A DNA stretch of 10,749 nt from an uncultured Clostridia bacterium. Its GTDB lineage: Bacteria > Bacillota > Clostridia > Christensenellales > CALWSW01. Within the stretch, counting starts at the first letter, position 1, and every line of letters starts with the position of its first letter. Location of the stretch: contig CALNBC010000374.1 in assembly GCA_937874755.1 (NCBI GenBank), positions 1 to 10,749 on the forward strand, given 5' to 3'. Below the pieces are notes generated by a model, which was not told where the DNA came from, made no database searches, and worked only from the letters and a program-made list of their open reading frames with translations. Shown piece by piece: positions 1 through 6,233 of the stretch. The translations under genes and the position numbers were made by a program.

Positions 1-122
1 GGGTGGCATTTGGAGCAGATTTCGACCCTAAGGTCGTTTTTGACCGAGCCGGTCTTGAATGTTTCACCGCAGGCGCAGCGAACGATGCTCTCGCCGTATG
101 CGGGATGGATGTTTTCTTTCAT
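1..122 (-). CDS. rpmE: Ribosomal protein L31 (bL31), N-terminal part, cut by window edge
   Basis: Structural protein of the large ribosomal subunit. The visible 40 residues begin [10 protein letters not shown] and carry the zinc ligands of the four-cysteine (C+) form of L31: C16 and C18 (CAC) and C36 and C39 (CSKC). That is the usual zinc-ribbon arrangement; low-zinc paralogues lack these cysteines. The family is usually 65-75 residues, so roughly the last 30 lie outside the window. The ATG at 120-122 is preceded, at 6 nt, by a strong GGAAGG-type ribosome binding site (129-137). Promoter and a leader hairpin lie immediately upstream, and the DMT gene is divergent. Identification is by direct sequence recognition and is firm. 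Confidence 0.93.
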   Translation of the reverse strand, partial: MKENIHPAYGESIVRCACGETFKTGSVKNDLRVEICSKCH

Positions 123-138
123 AATTTTCCTTCCTTTC

Positions 139-159
139 GATAACGGCAGTGCCGCTATC
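139..159 (-). promoter_or_regulatory. Hairpin in the rpmE 5' leader
   Basis: On the minus strand, GATAGCGGC and GCCGTTATC can pair as a 9-bp stem (one G-U pair) around a 3-nt loop. It ends one base before the ribosome binding site region (129-137), in a predicted leader of about 57 nt. Ribosomal-protein leaders of L31 genes are known in several phyla and mediate autoregulation; whether this hairpin belongs to such a class is inferred. It has no T-tract after it, so it is not a terminator. Confidence 0.5.
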
Positions 160-185
160 TAAAAGTTCTGTAATCAGCGAAAGCA

Positions 186-215
186 ATTATACCAGAATGC
201 ATAGCTTCGCGTCAA
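186..215 (-). promoter_or_regulatory. Sigma-A promoter of rpmE
   Basis: Minus strand: -35 TTGACG (210-215), 18-bp spacer, -10 TATAAT (186-191), with an extended -10 (TGG directly before it). Near-consensus, as expected for a ribosomal protein gene. Transcription would start near 179. Confidence 0.85.
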
Positions 216-280
216 GCGTTCGCAATTTAATTTAAGATGTGCGGTATTTTTCTTTTTGGTTAACCCTTGTTCATTCATTA

Positions 281-309
281 TGGCAAAACGAACTGTAAAA
301 TAGTATACT
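281..309 (+). promoter_or_regulatory. Possible promoter of the DMT gene pair
   Basis: A good -10 hexamer TATACT lies at 304-309. The -35 position 17 bp upstream holds TGGCAA (281-286), a poor match (3 of 6). The placement would give a leader of about 23 nt before the ATG at 339. Only the -10 is convincing. Confidence 0.35.
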
Positions 310-338
310 TGTCTGACTGCATTGATTTTGAGGTGCCT

Positions 339-761
339 ATGTATTACTTTTTGTCCGTACTCGCCGGAGTGCTGATCGCCGGAATGGTCGTCCAGAACGG
401 ACGGCTGGCGGATTTTTACGGCGTATACGCTTCTACATTGTTCATCCACGTGGTGGGACTTTTGTTTTCCCTCGTCTTCATGGCTGCAAAAAGGGAGCCG
501 CTCAGACCGAAACATCACCCCGCTTTCAAGTACTATATAGGCGGCGTGGTGGGCGTAGCGACCACACTGTTCAACAACATGGCTTTCGGCCACATAAGCA
601 TATCGGCGATACTAGCGTTGACCCTACTGGGGCAGAGTATAACATCCTTCTTCATAGATTCTTTCGGTTTGTTCGAAATGGAAAAGCACCCTTTGGACAA
701 CAGAAAACTGTTCGGGGTCGCGCTGATTGCAGCGGGCATAGCGCTGATGATCACGCTATAA
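339..761 (+). CDS. DMT-superfamily (YdcZ/DUF606-type) membrane protein, first of a pair
   Basis: A 140-residue protein with about four or five hydrophobic membrane segments (roughly 3-19, 33-50, 66-82, 88-108, 124-140), half the size of a full ten-helix drug/metabolite transporter. Visible family marks are the QNGRLADFYG segment (19-28), the NNMAFG turn (79-84) and GQSITSFFIDSFG (98-110), which recurs as GQIFASIALDW in the next gene. Substrate unknown. The longer reading from an ATG at 267 is rejected: its extra 24 residues are hydrophilic, lack a ribosome binding site and overlap the promoter region, whereas 339 has GAGGTG just upstream. The partner gene follows after 13 nt, so the two probably form a heterodimeric transporter. 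Confidence 0.82.
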   Translation: MYYFLSVLAGVLIAGMVVQNGRLADFYGVYASTLFIHVVGLLFSLVFMAAKREPLRPKHHPAFKYYIGGVVGVATTLFNNMAFGHISISAILALTLLGQSITSFFIDSFGLFEMEKHPLDNRKLFGVALIAAGIALMITL

Positions 762-774
762 AGGGAGGCAAAAC

Positions 775-1257
775 ATGACAGTCGCGATAATAGTCTCGCT
801 TCTCGCGGGGGTAACAATAGTCGTCTCCCGCACGATAAACGCAAACCTCGCAGTCAGGACCAGCCTGCTTTACAGCACGATGTGGAACTACATTTCCGGT
901 ATTATATTCATGGTTCTTCTTATATTGCTGGGGGTGGGCGGCGCGCTGCCCTTTTCCAAGGGGTTGCCTCCTGAGTTGTGGATTTGCCTTGGGGGCGGTG
1001 TAGGCGCAGTAGTCATATTCATTTCGAATTATCTCGTCACAAGGGTTTCCTCCTTGAACCTCACGCTGTTGATGTTCGTCGGTCAGATATTTGCGAGCAT
1101 CGCGCTTGACTGGATGATTTCCGGTGCCTTTTCCCTGGGGAACACGCTGGGCGGAGTGCTCGTCGCGGCGGGCATGCTCTTCAACCTATGGGTAGATGTG
1201 GACAACGAGAAAAAAGAAAAGGCAAAGCAGGCGAAGGCTCTGTCTGAGCAGGAATAA
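775..1257 (+). CDS. DMT-superfamily (YdcZ/DUF606-type) membrane protein, second of a pair
   Basis: A 160-residue integral membrane protein with predicted helices at about 3-19, 31-54, 68-88, 94-112 and 122-140. It ends in a charged, cytosol-like tail of about 20 residues rich in Lys and Glu (142-160). The GQIFASIALDW segment (103-113) matches the corresponding part of the preceding gene, supporting a common origin. It begins 13 nt after the first gene's stop, behind an AAGGGAGG ribosome binding site (761-768), and ends before a strong terminator, so the two are one operon. YdcZ-type proteins occur both as single and as paired small genes; the transported compound cannot be read from the sequence. 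Confidence 0.82.
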   Translation: MTVAIIVSLLAGVTIVVSRTINANLAVRTSLLYSTMWNYISGIIFMVLLILLGVGGALPFSKGLPPELWICLGGGVGAVVIFISNYLVTRVSSLNLTLLMFVGQIFASIALDWMISGAFSLGNTLGGVLVAAGMLFNLWVDVDNEKKEKAKQAKALSEQE

Positions 1258-1290
1258 AGCAATCTGATCACGCAGATATCATAACGCCAA

Positions 1291-1325
1291 AGGCGGCAAA
1301 TACACGCTTTGCCGCCTGTTTTTTT
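1291..1325 (+). terminator. Rho-independent terminator of the DMT pair
   Basis: A perfect 10-bp stem, AGGCGGCAAA (1291-1300) with TTTGCCGCCT (1308-1317), around a 7-nt loop, followed by G and seven T (1319-1325). On the minus strand no T-tract follows the stem, so it should act in the plus direction only. Confidence 0.93.
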
Positions 1326-1347
1326 GGTTTGACACTTATTGCCGAAT

Positions 1348-1692
1348 TCAGTCGTTTACCACTATGGCGAGCATGGTCATCCTGCCGCTGCCTGTGTTAA
1401 TGATGCTGTGACCCGCGCCGTTGCCCGTCACTATCGAGTCACCCGCCGGAACCTTGACGGACTCGCCGTTGTCTATGACGGTGGCTTCGCCCTCGATAAT
1501 GTAATAGAGCTCGGTTTCGCCAGAGTGGACATGCTCGCCTATGGATTCGCCGGGCTTAAAGTCCACCCGCGCCATGAAGCGCCAATTGCTGGGTTTTCCC
1601 TCGGGGCAAAGGTGGGTTATTTGCGGGGCGCCCTCGCCGCCGCGCCAAGCTTTGCGATCTTCCATCGGCATGTTTTCTTTTTTGATTATCAT
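1348..1692 (-). CDS. Small single-domain cupin protein
   Basis: A 114-residue cytosolic protein made of one cupin beta-barrel. Cupin motif 1 fits exactly: G48-x5-H54-x-H56-x4-E61-x6-G68. Motif 2 is recognisable as G76-x5-P82-x-G84 and then H95-x3-N99, but 10 residues rather than 2 separate G84 from H95. H54, H56, E61 and H95 would bind one divalent metal. Families of this size include mannose-6-phosphate isomerase-like proteins, small isomerases and dioxygenases, so the reaction is unknown. The ATG at 1690-1692 follows AAGGAGAG (1698-1705); the in-frame extension to 1740 has no such site. It is the last gene of the unit, 55 nt after hom. Confidence 0.82.
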   Translation of the reverse strand: MIIKKENMPMEDRKAWRGGEGAPQITHLCPEGKPSNWRFMARVDFKPGESIGEHVHSGETELYYIIEGEATVIDNGESVKVPAGDSIVTGNGAGHSIINTGSGRMTMLAIVVND

Positions 1693-1747
1693 TTCATCTC
1701 TCCTTGTTATTTCAATTGTTCCGCCCAAAGCCGGGCACACAAAATGT

Positions 1748-3040
1748 TTATTCCTCGACGCGCATCACGCTGTCTACGCTGATGACGCAGCTTAGCGCCC
1801 TAAGTCGCGCCAGCGCGGATTGGACGGAGAGCTCCCTGGCGGTATCGGTAATGAAAACCAGTTCGGCAGTGTTCTTGTGCGCGTTTTCGTTGAACTGCAT
1901 TACCGAGTGCACCGATACCCCCGAGTCGCCCAGCACGCCCGCAATCTTGGAAAGGGAGCCGAGTTCGTCTGAAGCGGTGAGGCGTATGAAATAACCCGAG
2001 AGCCAGTCCTTCTGGTGGACTAGCCACTGGGGAGCGTCAAACTCGTTGACAAAGGTCATATACCTGTGCTCCGCGACATTCGACGCGTAGATTATGTCCG
2101 ACACAATGGCACTCGCGGTGGGCAGTTTGCCCGCGCCGCGACCGTAGAGCATAATGTCGTCCACTGCGTCCCCGGTCAGGAAGATGCCGTTGAACACTCC
2201 CGAAACATTTGCCAAGGGGTGCGAATTGTGCAGCATGGTCGGATGGACGCGCACCTCGAGATTGTTGTTCATCTTCTTGCCGATGGCGAGCAACTTGATG
2301 GTATACCCAAGTTTTTTGGCGACCGCGATGTCCTCCGCACTGACGAGGGAGATGCCCTCCCTGTATATGTCGTCTATATTGACTCTGGCGTGGAATGCGA
2401 TGGATGCGAGTATGGAGAGTTTGTATACGCTATCCCAGCCGTCGACGTCCGCGGAGGGATTCGCCTCGGCGTAGCCCAGCTTTTGCGCTTCGGCGAGCAC
2501 TTCGGCATACGGCCTGCCTTCGTCCGCCATCTTGGTGAGTATGTAGTTAGTCGTTCCGTTAACTATGCCCATGAGATGGGTGATGTTGTTGCCCTGCATA
2601 GAGTCGAGGAGTGTGCGGATTATCGGCACGCCGCCGCCCGCCGTCGCCTCAAAATAGAGCCCTGCGCCCGTCGCCTTTGCCTGGCGCTCGAATTCGGGCC
2701 AGTGCTTTGCCAGCACCTCTTTGTTGGAGGTCACGACGGTCTTGCCCGCCGCCAACGCGCCGAGAATGTAATCCTTGGCGGGCACGGTTCCACCCATGCA
2801 CTCCACGACTATGGAGATTTCGGGGTCGTTTATAATGTCCGCAAAGTCGGTGGCAAAGGTCTCGATGGGCGCTAGGCCGATATTCCTCTCCGTCACCAGA
2901 TCCCGCACGAGTATGCGGCGTACGTCAATATTCACTAGTTCCCGATGCTTGATGGACTCTTTGCCCTCTGTGAGCACCTGATAAACGCCGCTGCCCACGG
3001 TTCCGAAACCAAGTATCGCTATGTTGACCTGCTTCGTCAT
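1748..3040 (-). CDS. hom: Homoserine dehydrogenase with C-terminal ACT domain
   Basis: Reduces L-aspartate 4-semialdehyde to L-homoserine with NAD(P)H, the branch point towards threonine and methionine. The 430-residue protein has the normal monofunctional architecture. The N-terminal Rossmann fold has G11-F-G13-T-V-G16, followed by NKEVLA (106-111). The catalytic domain has NGTTNY (161-166) and the DGWDSVYK stretch (200-207), in which D203 and K207 are the likely catalytic pair. A C-terminal ACT domain (about 352-430) is the usual site of threonine feedback. It starts at an ATG with AAAGGAGA just upstream. It lies 43 nt after coaX and 55 nt before the cupin gene, same strand, with no promoter seen between them. 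No aspartokinase, thrB or thrC is in view. Confidence 0.95.
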   Translation of the reverse strand: MTKQVNIAILGFGTVGSGVYQVLTEGKESIKHRELVNIDVRRILVRDLVTERNIGLAPIETFATDFADIINDPEISIVVECMGGTVPAKDYILGALAAGKTVVTSNKEVLAKHWPEFERQAKATGAGLYFEATAGGGVPIIRTLLDSMQGNNITHLMGIVNGTTNYILTKMADEGRPYAEVLAEAQKLGYAEANPSADVDGWDSVYKLSILASIAFHARVNIDDIYREGISLVSAEDIAVAKKLGYTIKLLAIGKKMNNNLEVRVHPTMLHNSHPLANVSGVFNGIFLTGDAVDDIMLYGRGAGKLPTASAIVSDIIYASNVAEHRYMTFVNEFDAPQWLVHQKDWLSGYFIRLTASDELGSLSKIAGVLGDSGVSVHSVMQFNENAHKNTAELVFITDTARELSVQSALARLRALSCVISVDSVMRVEE

Positions 3041-3083
3041 TTGTTTCTCCTTTTCCGGCGAAAAAACCCTCGCTTTTTGCCGC

Positions 3084-3863
3084 TCACTGTTGGTTGGTGT
3101 TCAAACGGTAAATCATGTATAACCCCTCGAGGGTAAGAGTGCTGTTAATGGTGATGTCATAATGCGAGTATTCGGAGATGAGCTTCGACATGCCGCCCGT
3201 GGCTATGACTTTTATGTCCGGCTGCTCCAGCTCCATCTGGATTTTGTTGATTATGTAATCCACCTGACCGACATACCCGTAGACCACGCCCGACTGGATG
3301 CAGTTCGCGGTGTTTTTGCCTATCACCGACTTAGGTTTAATAAGTTCAACCCTGGGAAGCTTTGCAGTGCGTTCGGTCAGCGCGTCCATCGATATGATGA
3401 TACCGGGGCAGATTGCGCCGCCGAGAAAGTCGCCCTTTTCAGACACTACGCCGAAGGTGGTCGCTGTGCCGAAATCCACCGTGACCACCGGTCCCCCGTA
3501 CAGCCTATAAGCCGCGACTGCGTTGCATATTCGGTCGGATCCAAGCTCTTTGGGGTTGTCGTAGCGGATGTTCATGCCGGTCTTTATGCCCGGGCCGACG
3601 AACATGACTTCTGCCCTTGAGAAATACAGACTGCACATGTGCTCTATGGTGAAGTTCATTGCCGGGATGACCGAGGATATGATTACCCCGTCCACCTCAG
3701 AAGCCTTTCTGCCTATATGGTCGAAAAAAGACTCCATCATGATGCCCAGCTCGTCCGCAGTTCGGTGCCGCACGGAGGACATACGCCAGGAATTCGCTAG
3801 CTTGCCGTCCTCAAATAGAGCGGATTTTATATTGGTGTTGCCGAGATCGAGGGCTAAAATCAT
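3084..3863 (-). CDS. coaX: Type III pantothenate kinase
   Basis: Phosphorylates pantothenate to 4'-phosphopantothenate, the first committed step of coenzyme A synthesis. The type III enzyme belongs to the ASKHA fold and is usually insensitive to CoA feedback. At 259 residues it has the usual length. Visible motifs: D6-LGNT-NIK at the N-terminus (phosphate-binding loop with D6), PGIKTGMNIRYDNP (91-104), GSDR (108-111), VDFGTATTF (129-137) and a late glycine-rich ATGGMS (221-226). The ATG at 3861-3863 is 8 nt from AAGGAG (3872-3877). It follows the ECF S component by only 17 nt, which ties the two to pantothenate use. Confidence 0.95.
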   Translation of the reverse strand: MILALDLGNTNIKSALFEDGKLANSWRMSSVRHRTADELGIMMESFFDHIGRKASEVDGVIISSVIPAMNFTIEHMCSLYFSRAEVMFVGPGIKTGMNIRYDNPKELGSDRICNAVAAYRLYGGPVVTVDFGTATTFGVVSEKGDFLGGAICPGIIISMDALTERTAKLPRVELIKPKSVIGKNTANCIQSGVVYGYVGQVDYIINKIQMELEQPDIKVIATGGMSKLISEYSHYDITINSTLTLEGLYMIYRLNTNQQ

Positions 3864-3880
3864 AATCGGAGCTCCTTAGT

Positions 3881-4537
3881 TTAGGTGTTGGTGTTTTGGT
3901 TACGGCGGGCGACAGCGTCCATCGCCTTGCCTACGGCTATGCATATCACCACTGCGGCTGCGGCTTCCAATATGCCGTTCAGCGATACGATGCCCAATAT
4001 TGCCGCCATCAGGCCTTCCCCTGCGACGCCGAACGCCTGCGCGGTCTGCTCGAAGGCGAGCACATAAAGCCCGCCCAGGAAGAAAACGGTGTTGGTCATG
4101 GAGCCTATGAAGGCAGAAATGCCGTAAGCCGCGACCCTTGATTTATCCCTCCGGGCGATGAGTTTGAAGGACAGCGCCGCAAATAGCCCAGTAAGCACCC
4201 TCGGAAGGAAGGTTACGAGTATTATAAGCGCCACGTTTAATAGTCCGAACCCCGTGGCAGTCCCCAGCACCACCGCACCCACCGCTGTAGGGGTGATAAA
4301 CATCCTGATTAGGCTGGTCAGACCGAAGAAGAACCCGAGCAGTATTCCGCCCTTTGGTCCGAAGTGCTGACCGCCGATGATGACGGGAATGTGCACCGTG
4401 GTAATCGAAGCAATAGGCAGGGTGATGTAACCTATCGGAGTAAGGCCAAGGAGCAGTATTATAGCTGCAAAAAGACCGTACTGCGCCAGCGCTCGAACGT
4501 CGAACGCGTTCTTTTGCGGGGACTTTGCGATATTCAT
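3881..4537 (-). CDS. ECF transporter S component, probably for pantothenate
   Basis: Substrate-binding membrane subunit of an energy-coupling-factor vitamin importer. The 218-residue protein has about six hydrophobic segments (near 18-36, 48-56 with 60-76, 85-110, 112-127, 137-163 and 176-205). It has the family pattern VHIPVIIG (48-55), GPKGGILLGFFFGLTSL (60-76), the LPR turn (111-113) and a late NGILEAAAAVV (187-197). No ATPase or T subunit is encoded here, as in group II ECF systems where a shared module sits elsewhere. Pantothenate (PanT-like) is inferred only from the 17-nt linkage to coaX; other vitamins are possible. The ATG follows AAAGGAG (4544-4550) at 6 nt. It is the first gene of its operon. 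Confidence 0.85.
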   Translation of the reverse strand: MNIAKSPQKNAFDVRALAQYGLFAAIILLLGLTPIGYITLPIASITTVHIPVIIGGQHFGPKGGILLGFFFGLTSLIRMFITPTAVGAVVLGTATGFGLLNVALIILVTFLPRVLTGLFAALSFKLIARRDKSRVAAYGISAFIGSMTNTVFFLGGLYVLAFEQTAQAFGVAGEGLMAAILGIVSLNGILEAAAAVVICIAVGKAMDAVARRNQNTNT

Positions 4538-4653
4538 TTTTTTCTCCTTTGTTCGGATTCCGAATAGCTTTCAGGATACCCGACATCAGAATTTTGGATT
4601 CGGCTGTTTGCCCCGTGGGACTCGCAAATAGGATGCCCCCGGCGCTTGCCGTG
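4538..4653 (-). promoter_or_regulatory. Structured 5' leader of the ECF-coaX-hom-cupin operon
   Basis: About 115 nt separate the predicted transcription start from the first ATG. Read on the minus strand, it can form CGGC-AAGC-GCCG (4640-4651), then TTTGC...GCAAA with an inner C/G pairing (4607-4628), then CCGAAT (4598-4603) with ATTCGG (4560-4565). The last arm overlaps a perfect 13-nt palindrome, TTCGGA-T-TCCGAA on the plus strand (4552-4564), directly before the ribosome binding site. I do not recognise it as TPP, FMN, folate, preQ1, ZTP or any other class I can recall. A regulatory role is inferred. Confidence 0.4.
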
Positions 4654-4659
4654 CCAGTA

Positions 4660-4688
4660 ATTATAATATATCCGTTTGCGCATGGCAA
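4660..4688 (-). promoter_or_regulatory. Sigma-A promoter of the ECF-coaX-hom-cupin operon
   Basis: Minus strand: -35 TTGCCA (4683-4688), 17-bp spacer, perfect -10 TATAAT (4660-4665). Transcription would begin near 4653. No comparable promoter was found in the short gaps further down the operon. The stretch between this promoter and the divergent one (4689-4822) is AT-rich and holds no gene or clear signal that I can see. Confidence 0.87.
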
Positions 4689-4822
4689 CGTCGCGGCGCG
4701 CAAAGTTCGACGGATTCACCTTTTTATTTGCACCTTCGGAAACCTTTTTAACCGTTCACCGGGCTTTTAGAGCAGCGTTTCTTACAGCTTTCTTAATTAT
4801 TCACAATAACCCCTCCGAAGCT

Positions 4823-4852
4823 TTGACTTTTAGCTCCATTACATATTAGAAT
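4823..4852 (+). promoter_or_regulatory. Sigma-A promoter of the alpha-oxoamine synthase gene
   Basis: -35 TTGACT (4823-4828), 18-bp spacer, -10 TAGAAT (4847-4852), each matching 5 of 6 consensus bases. Transcription would start near 4859, giving a leader of about 79 nt. A second weaker pair, TTGTTA (4895-4900) and TAACAT (4918-4923), sits too close to the ribosome binding site to be useful. Confidence 0.72.
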
Positions 4853-4937
4853 GGTTACGGTATTTTGAGGATAGTGCGCCTTTTTAACGCGCCATTGTTA
4901 TTATTAGAACATTACTGTAACATATCGGAGGGACAAT

Positions 4938-6113
4938 ATGGATCTTTTCCAAAAAGCATACGATTTTACCGACGCTGAAGCGGCTCGCCAGTCGGGACTT
5001 TACCCTTATTTTCACGCCCTTGAAACCTGCCAGGATACCGAAGTGGTGATGGACGGCAAGCGCATTATAATGCTCGGCTCCAACAACTACATGGGGTTGA
5101 CCAGCGACCCGAGGACCATCGCCGCTGCCCACTCAGCGCTGGACCAGTACGGCACAGGTTGCTCGGGTTCGCGCTTTCTTAACGGCACGCTCAAACTCCA
5201 CGAGCAGCTCGAAGACGAGCTCGCCGACTTCTTCCACAAGGACGGCGCAGTGACCTTCTCTACGGGCTTCCAGACCAACCTCGGCATCATTTCCGCGATA
5301 GTAGGTCGCCACGATTATATTATCAACGACAACGAGAATCACGCCAGCATAATAGACGGCAGCAAGCTCTCCTACGCCAAAAACACATTGAAGTACGCCC
5401 ACTCGGACATGGATGACCTTGAGCGCGTGCTTTCTCGCCTGCCCCTCGATGCGGGCAAGCTCATCATAACCGACGGCGTATTCTCCATGAGCGGCGACCT
5501 TTGCAAGCTCCCCGAGATAGTCGACCTCGCAAGGAAATACAACGCGCGCATAATGGTGGACGACGCTCACGGCGTGGGCATGGTGGGCGACTGCGGAAGA
5601 GGCACTGCAAACCACTTCGGGCTAGAGGACGAGGTGGATATAATCATGACCACCTTCTCAAAATCCCTAGCAAGCTTGGGCGGCTGCATAGTCTCGAACA
5701 AGCAGGTGGTCGATTTCGTTCGCCATAAGTCCAGACCGTTTATATTCAGCGCCTCCATCCCCCCCGCCAACGCCGCCGCAGCACTTTGCGCGCTGAACAT
5801 ACTAAAGACCGAACCCCAGCGCCAAAAAGCGCTGATAGACATCGCGAACTACATGCGCGCCAAACTCCATGAAGCGAATATCCCGATAGTCGACGGCACG
5901 ACGGCTATCATACCCGTATTCACTTACGATATGACGCGCACATTCGTAATAACAAAAATGCTGTTTGAGAACGGCGTTTACGTTAACCCCGTCATCCCCC
6001 CTGCCGTGCCAGAAGAGCAGTGCATGCTGCGCACCAGCTACACCGCCACCCACACCAAGGATCAGATGGATCGCGCAGTCGCCGCATTCAAGAAGGTATT
6101 CGCCGAAGTCTAA
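4938..6113 (+). CDS. PLP-dependent alpha-oxoamine synthase, serine palmitoyltransferase-like
   Basis: Condenses an amino acid with an acyl-CoA or acyl-ACP, losing CO2. The 391 residues are full length for the family. Visible features: LYPYFHALE (21-29), GSNNYMGL (47-54), YGTGCSGSRFLNGTLKLHEQLE (71-92), PLP-stacking H135, D209 and H211 of VDDAHGVG, Schiff-base lysine K242 in TFSKSLASLGG, and a late Arg in MLRTSYTATHT that would hold the substrate carboxylate. The N-terminal YPYF, the DTEV segment and FSKSLASLGG resemble bacterial serine palmitoyltransferase more than glycine C-acetyltransferase or 8-amino-7-oxononanoate synthase, but substrate choice cannot be settled by eye. It is monocistronic, with its own promoter, GGAGGG site (4927-4932) and terminator. 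No threonine dehydrogenase, biotin gene or acyl carrier protein is adjacent. Confidence 0.85.
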   Translation: MDLFQKAYDFTDAEAARQSGLYPYFHALETCQDTEVVMDGKRIIMLGSNNYMGLTSDPRTIAAAHSALDQYGTGCSGSRFLNGTLKLHEQLEDELADFFHKDGAVTFSTGFQTNLGIISAIVGRHDYIINDNENHASIIDGSKLSYAKNTLKYAHSDMDDLERVLSRLPLDAGKLIITDGVFSMSGDLCKLPEIVDLARKYNARIMVDDAHGVGMVGDCGRGTANHFGLEDEVDIIMTTFSKSLASLGGCIVSNKQVVDFVRHKSRPFIFSASIPPANAAAALCALNILKTEPQRQKALIDIANYMRAKLHEANIPIVDGTTAIIPVFTYDMTRTFVITKMLFENGVYVNPVIPPAVPEEQCMLRTSYTATHTKDQMDRAVAAFKKVFAEV

Positions 6114-6136
6114 ATTTGACATTGAAATTAACAATT

Positions 6137-6167
6137 AAGCGTCCCTGCACCATAGGGGCGCTTTTTT
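6137..6167 (+). terminator. Rho-independent terminator of the synthase gene
   Basis: AAGCGTCCCT (6137-6146) pairs with AGGGGCGCTT (6154-6163) over 10 positions including one U-G, loop of 7 nt, followed by a run of T to 6167. It separates the synthase from the feo operon. Confidence 0.9.
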
Positions 6168-6198
6168 ATTGCTCCGATTTTCTGCCGGAAATGAATGG

Positions 6199-6211
6199 AT
6201 GTAAATTACAT
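6199..6211. promoter_or_regulatory. Perfect palindrome upstream of the feo promoter
   Basis: ATGTAA-A-TTACAT is an exact inverted repeat with 6-bp arms about a central A. It lies 22 bp upstream of the feo -35 box. Size and place suit a dimeric regulator, but I cannot match it to a named box such as Fur. The binding protein is unknown. Confidence 0.4.
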
Positions 6212-6233
6212 TTACTCAATTGGCATAGGTATA

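Noticed and set aside
1291..1317. Reading the DMT terminator as bidirectional for the cupin operon
   Set aside because: On the minus strand no T-run follows the stem, only a mixed TTGGCG sequence.
1339..1782. Plus-strand frame of 147 codons over the cupin gene and the end of hom
   Set aside because: Antisense to two supported genes and begins only 14 nt after the terminator T-run without a promoter.
2066..2875. Long open frame (269 codons) on the plus strand inside hom
   Set aside because: It is antisense to a well-conserved gene, has low-complexity His/Gly/Arg-rich composition, and no recognisable domain or good ribosome binding site; the frame is opened by hom's codon use.
4538..4653. Known riboswitch (TPP, FMN, folate, preQ1, ZTP) before the ECF gene
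   Set aside because: The conserved cores I know for these classes are not present.
4143..4703. Minus-strand frame of 186 codons overlapping the ECF gene and its leader
   Set aside because: It spans the promoter and leader and then overlaps the ECF gene out of frame; its sequence resembles no protein family.
5133..5615. Minus-strand frame of 160 codons inside the synthase gene
   Set aside because: Antisense shadow of a clear enzyme; repetitive Val/Ala/His composition and no motif.
4938..6113. Calling the synthase kbl (glycine C-acetyltransferase) outright
   Set aside because: No tdh neighbour, and the N-terminal and K242 regions look more like serine palmitoyltransferase; left at family level with a stated preference.
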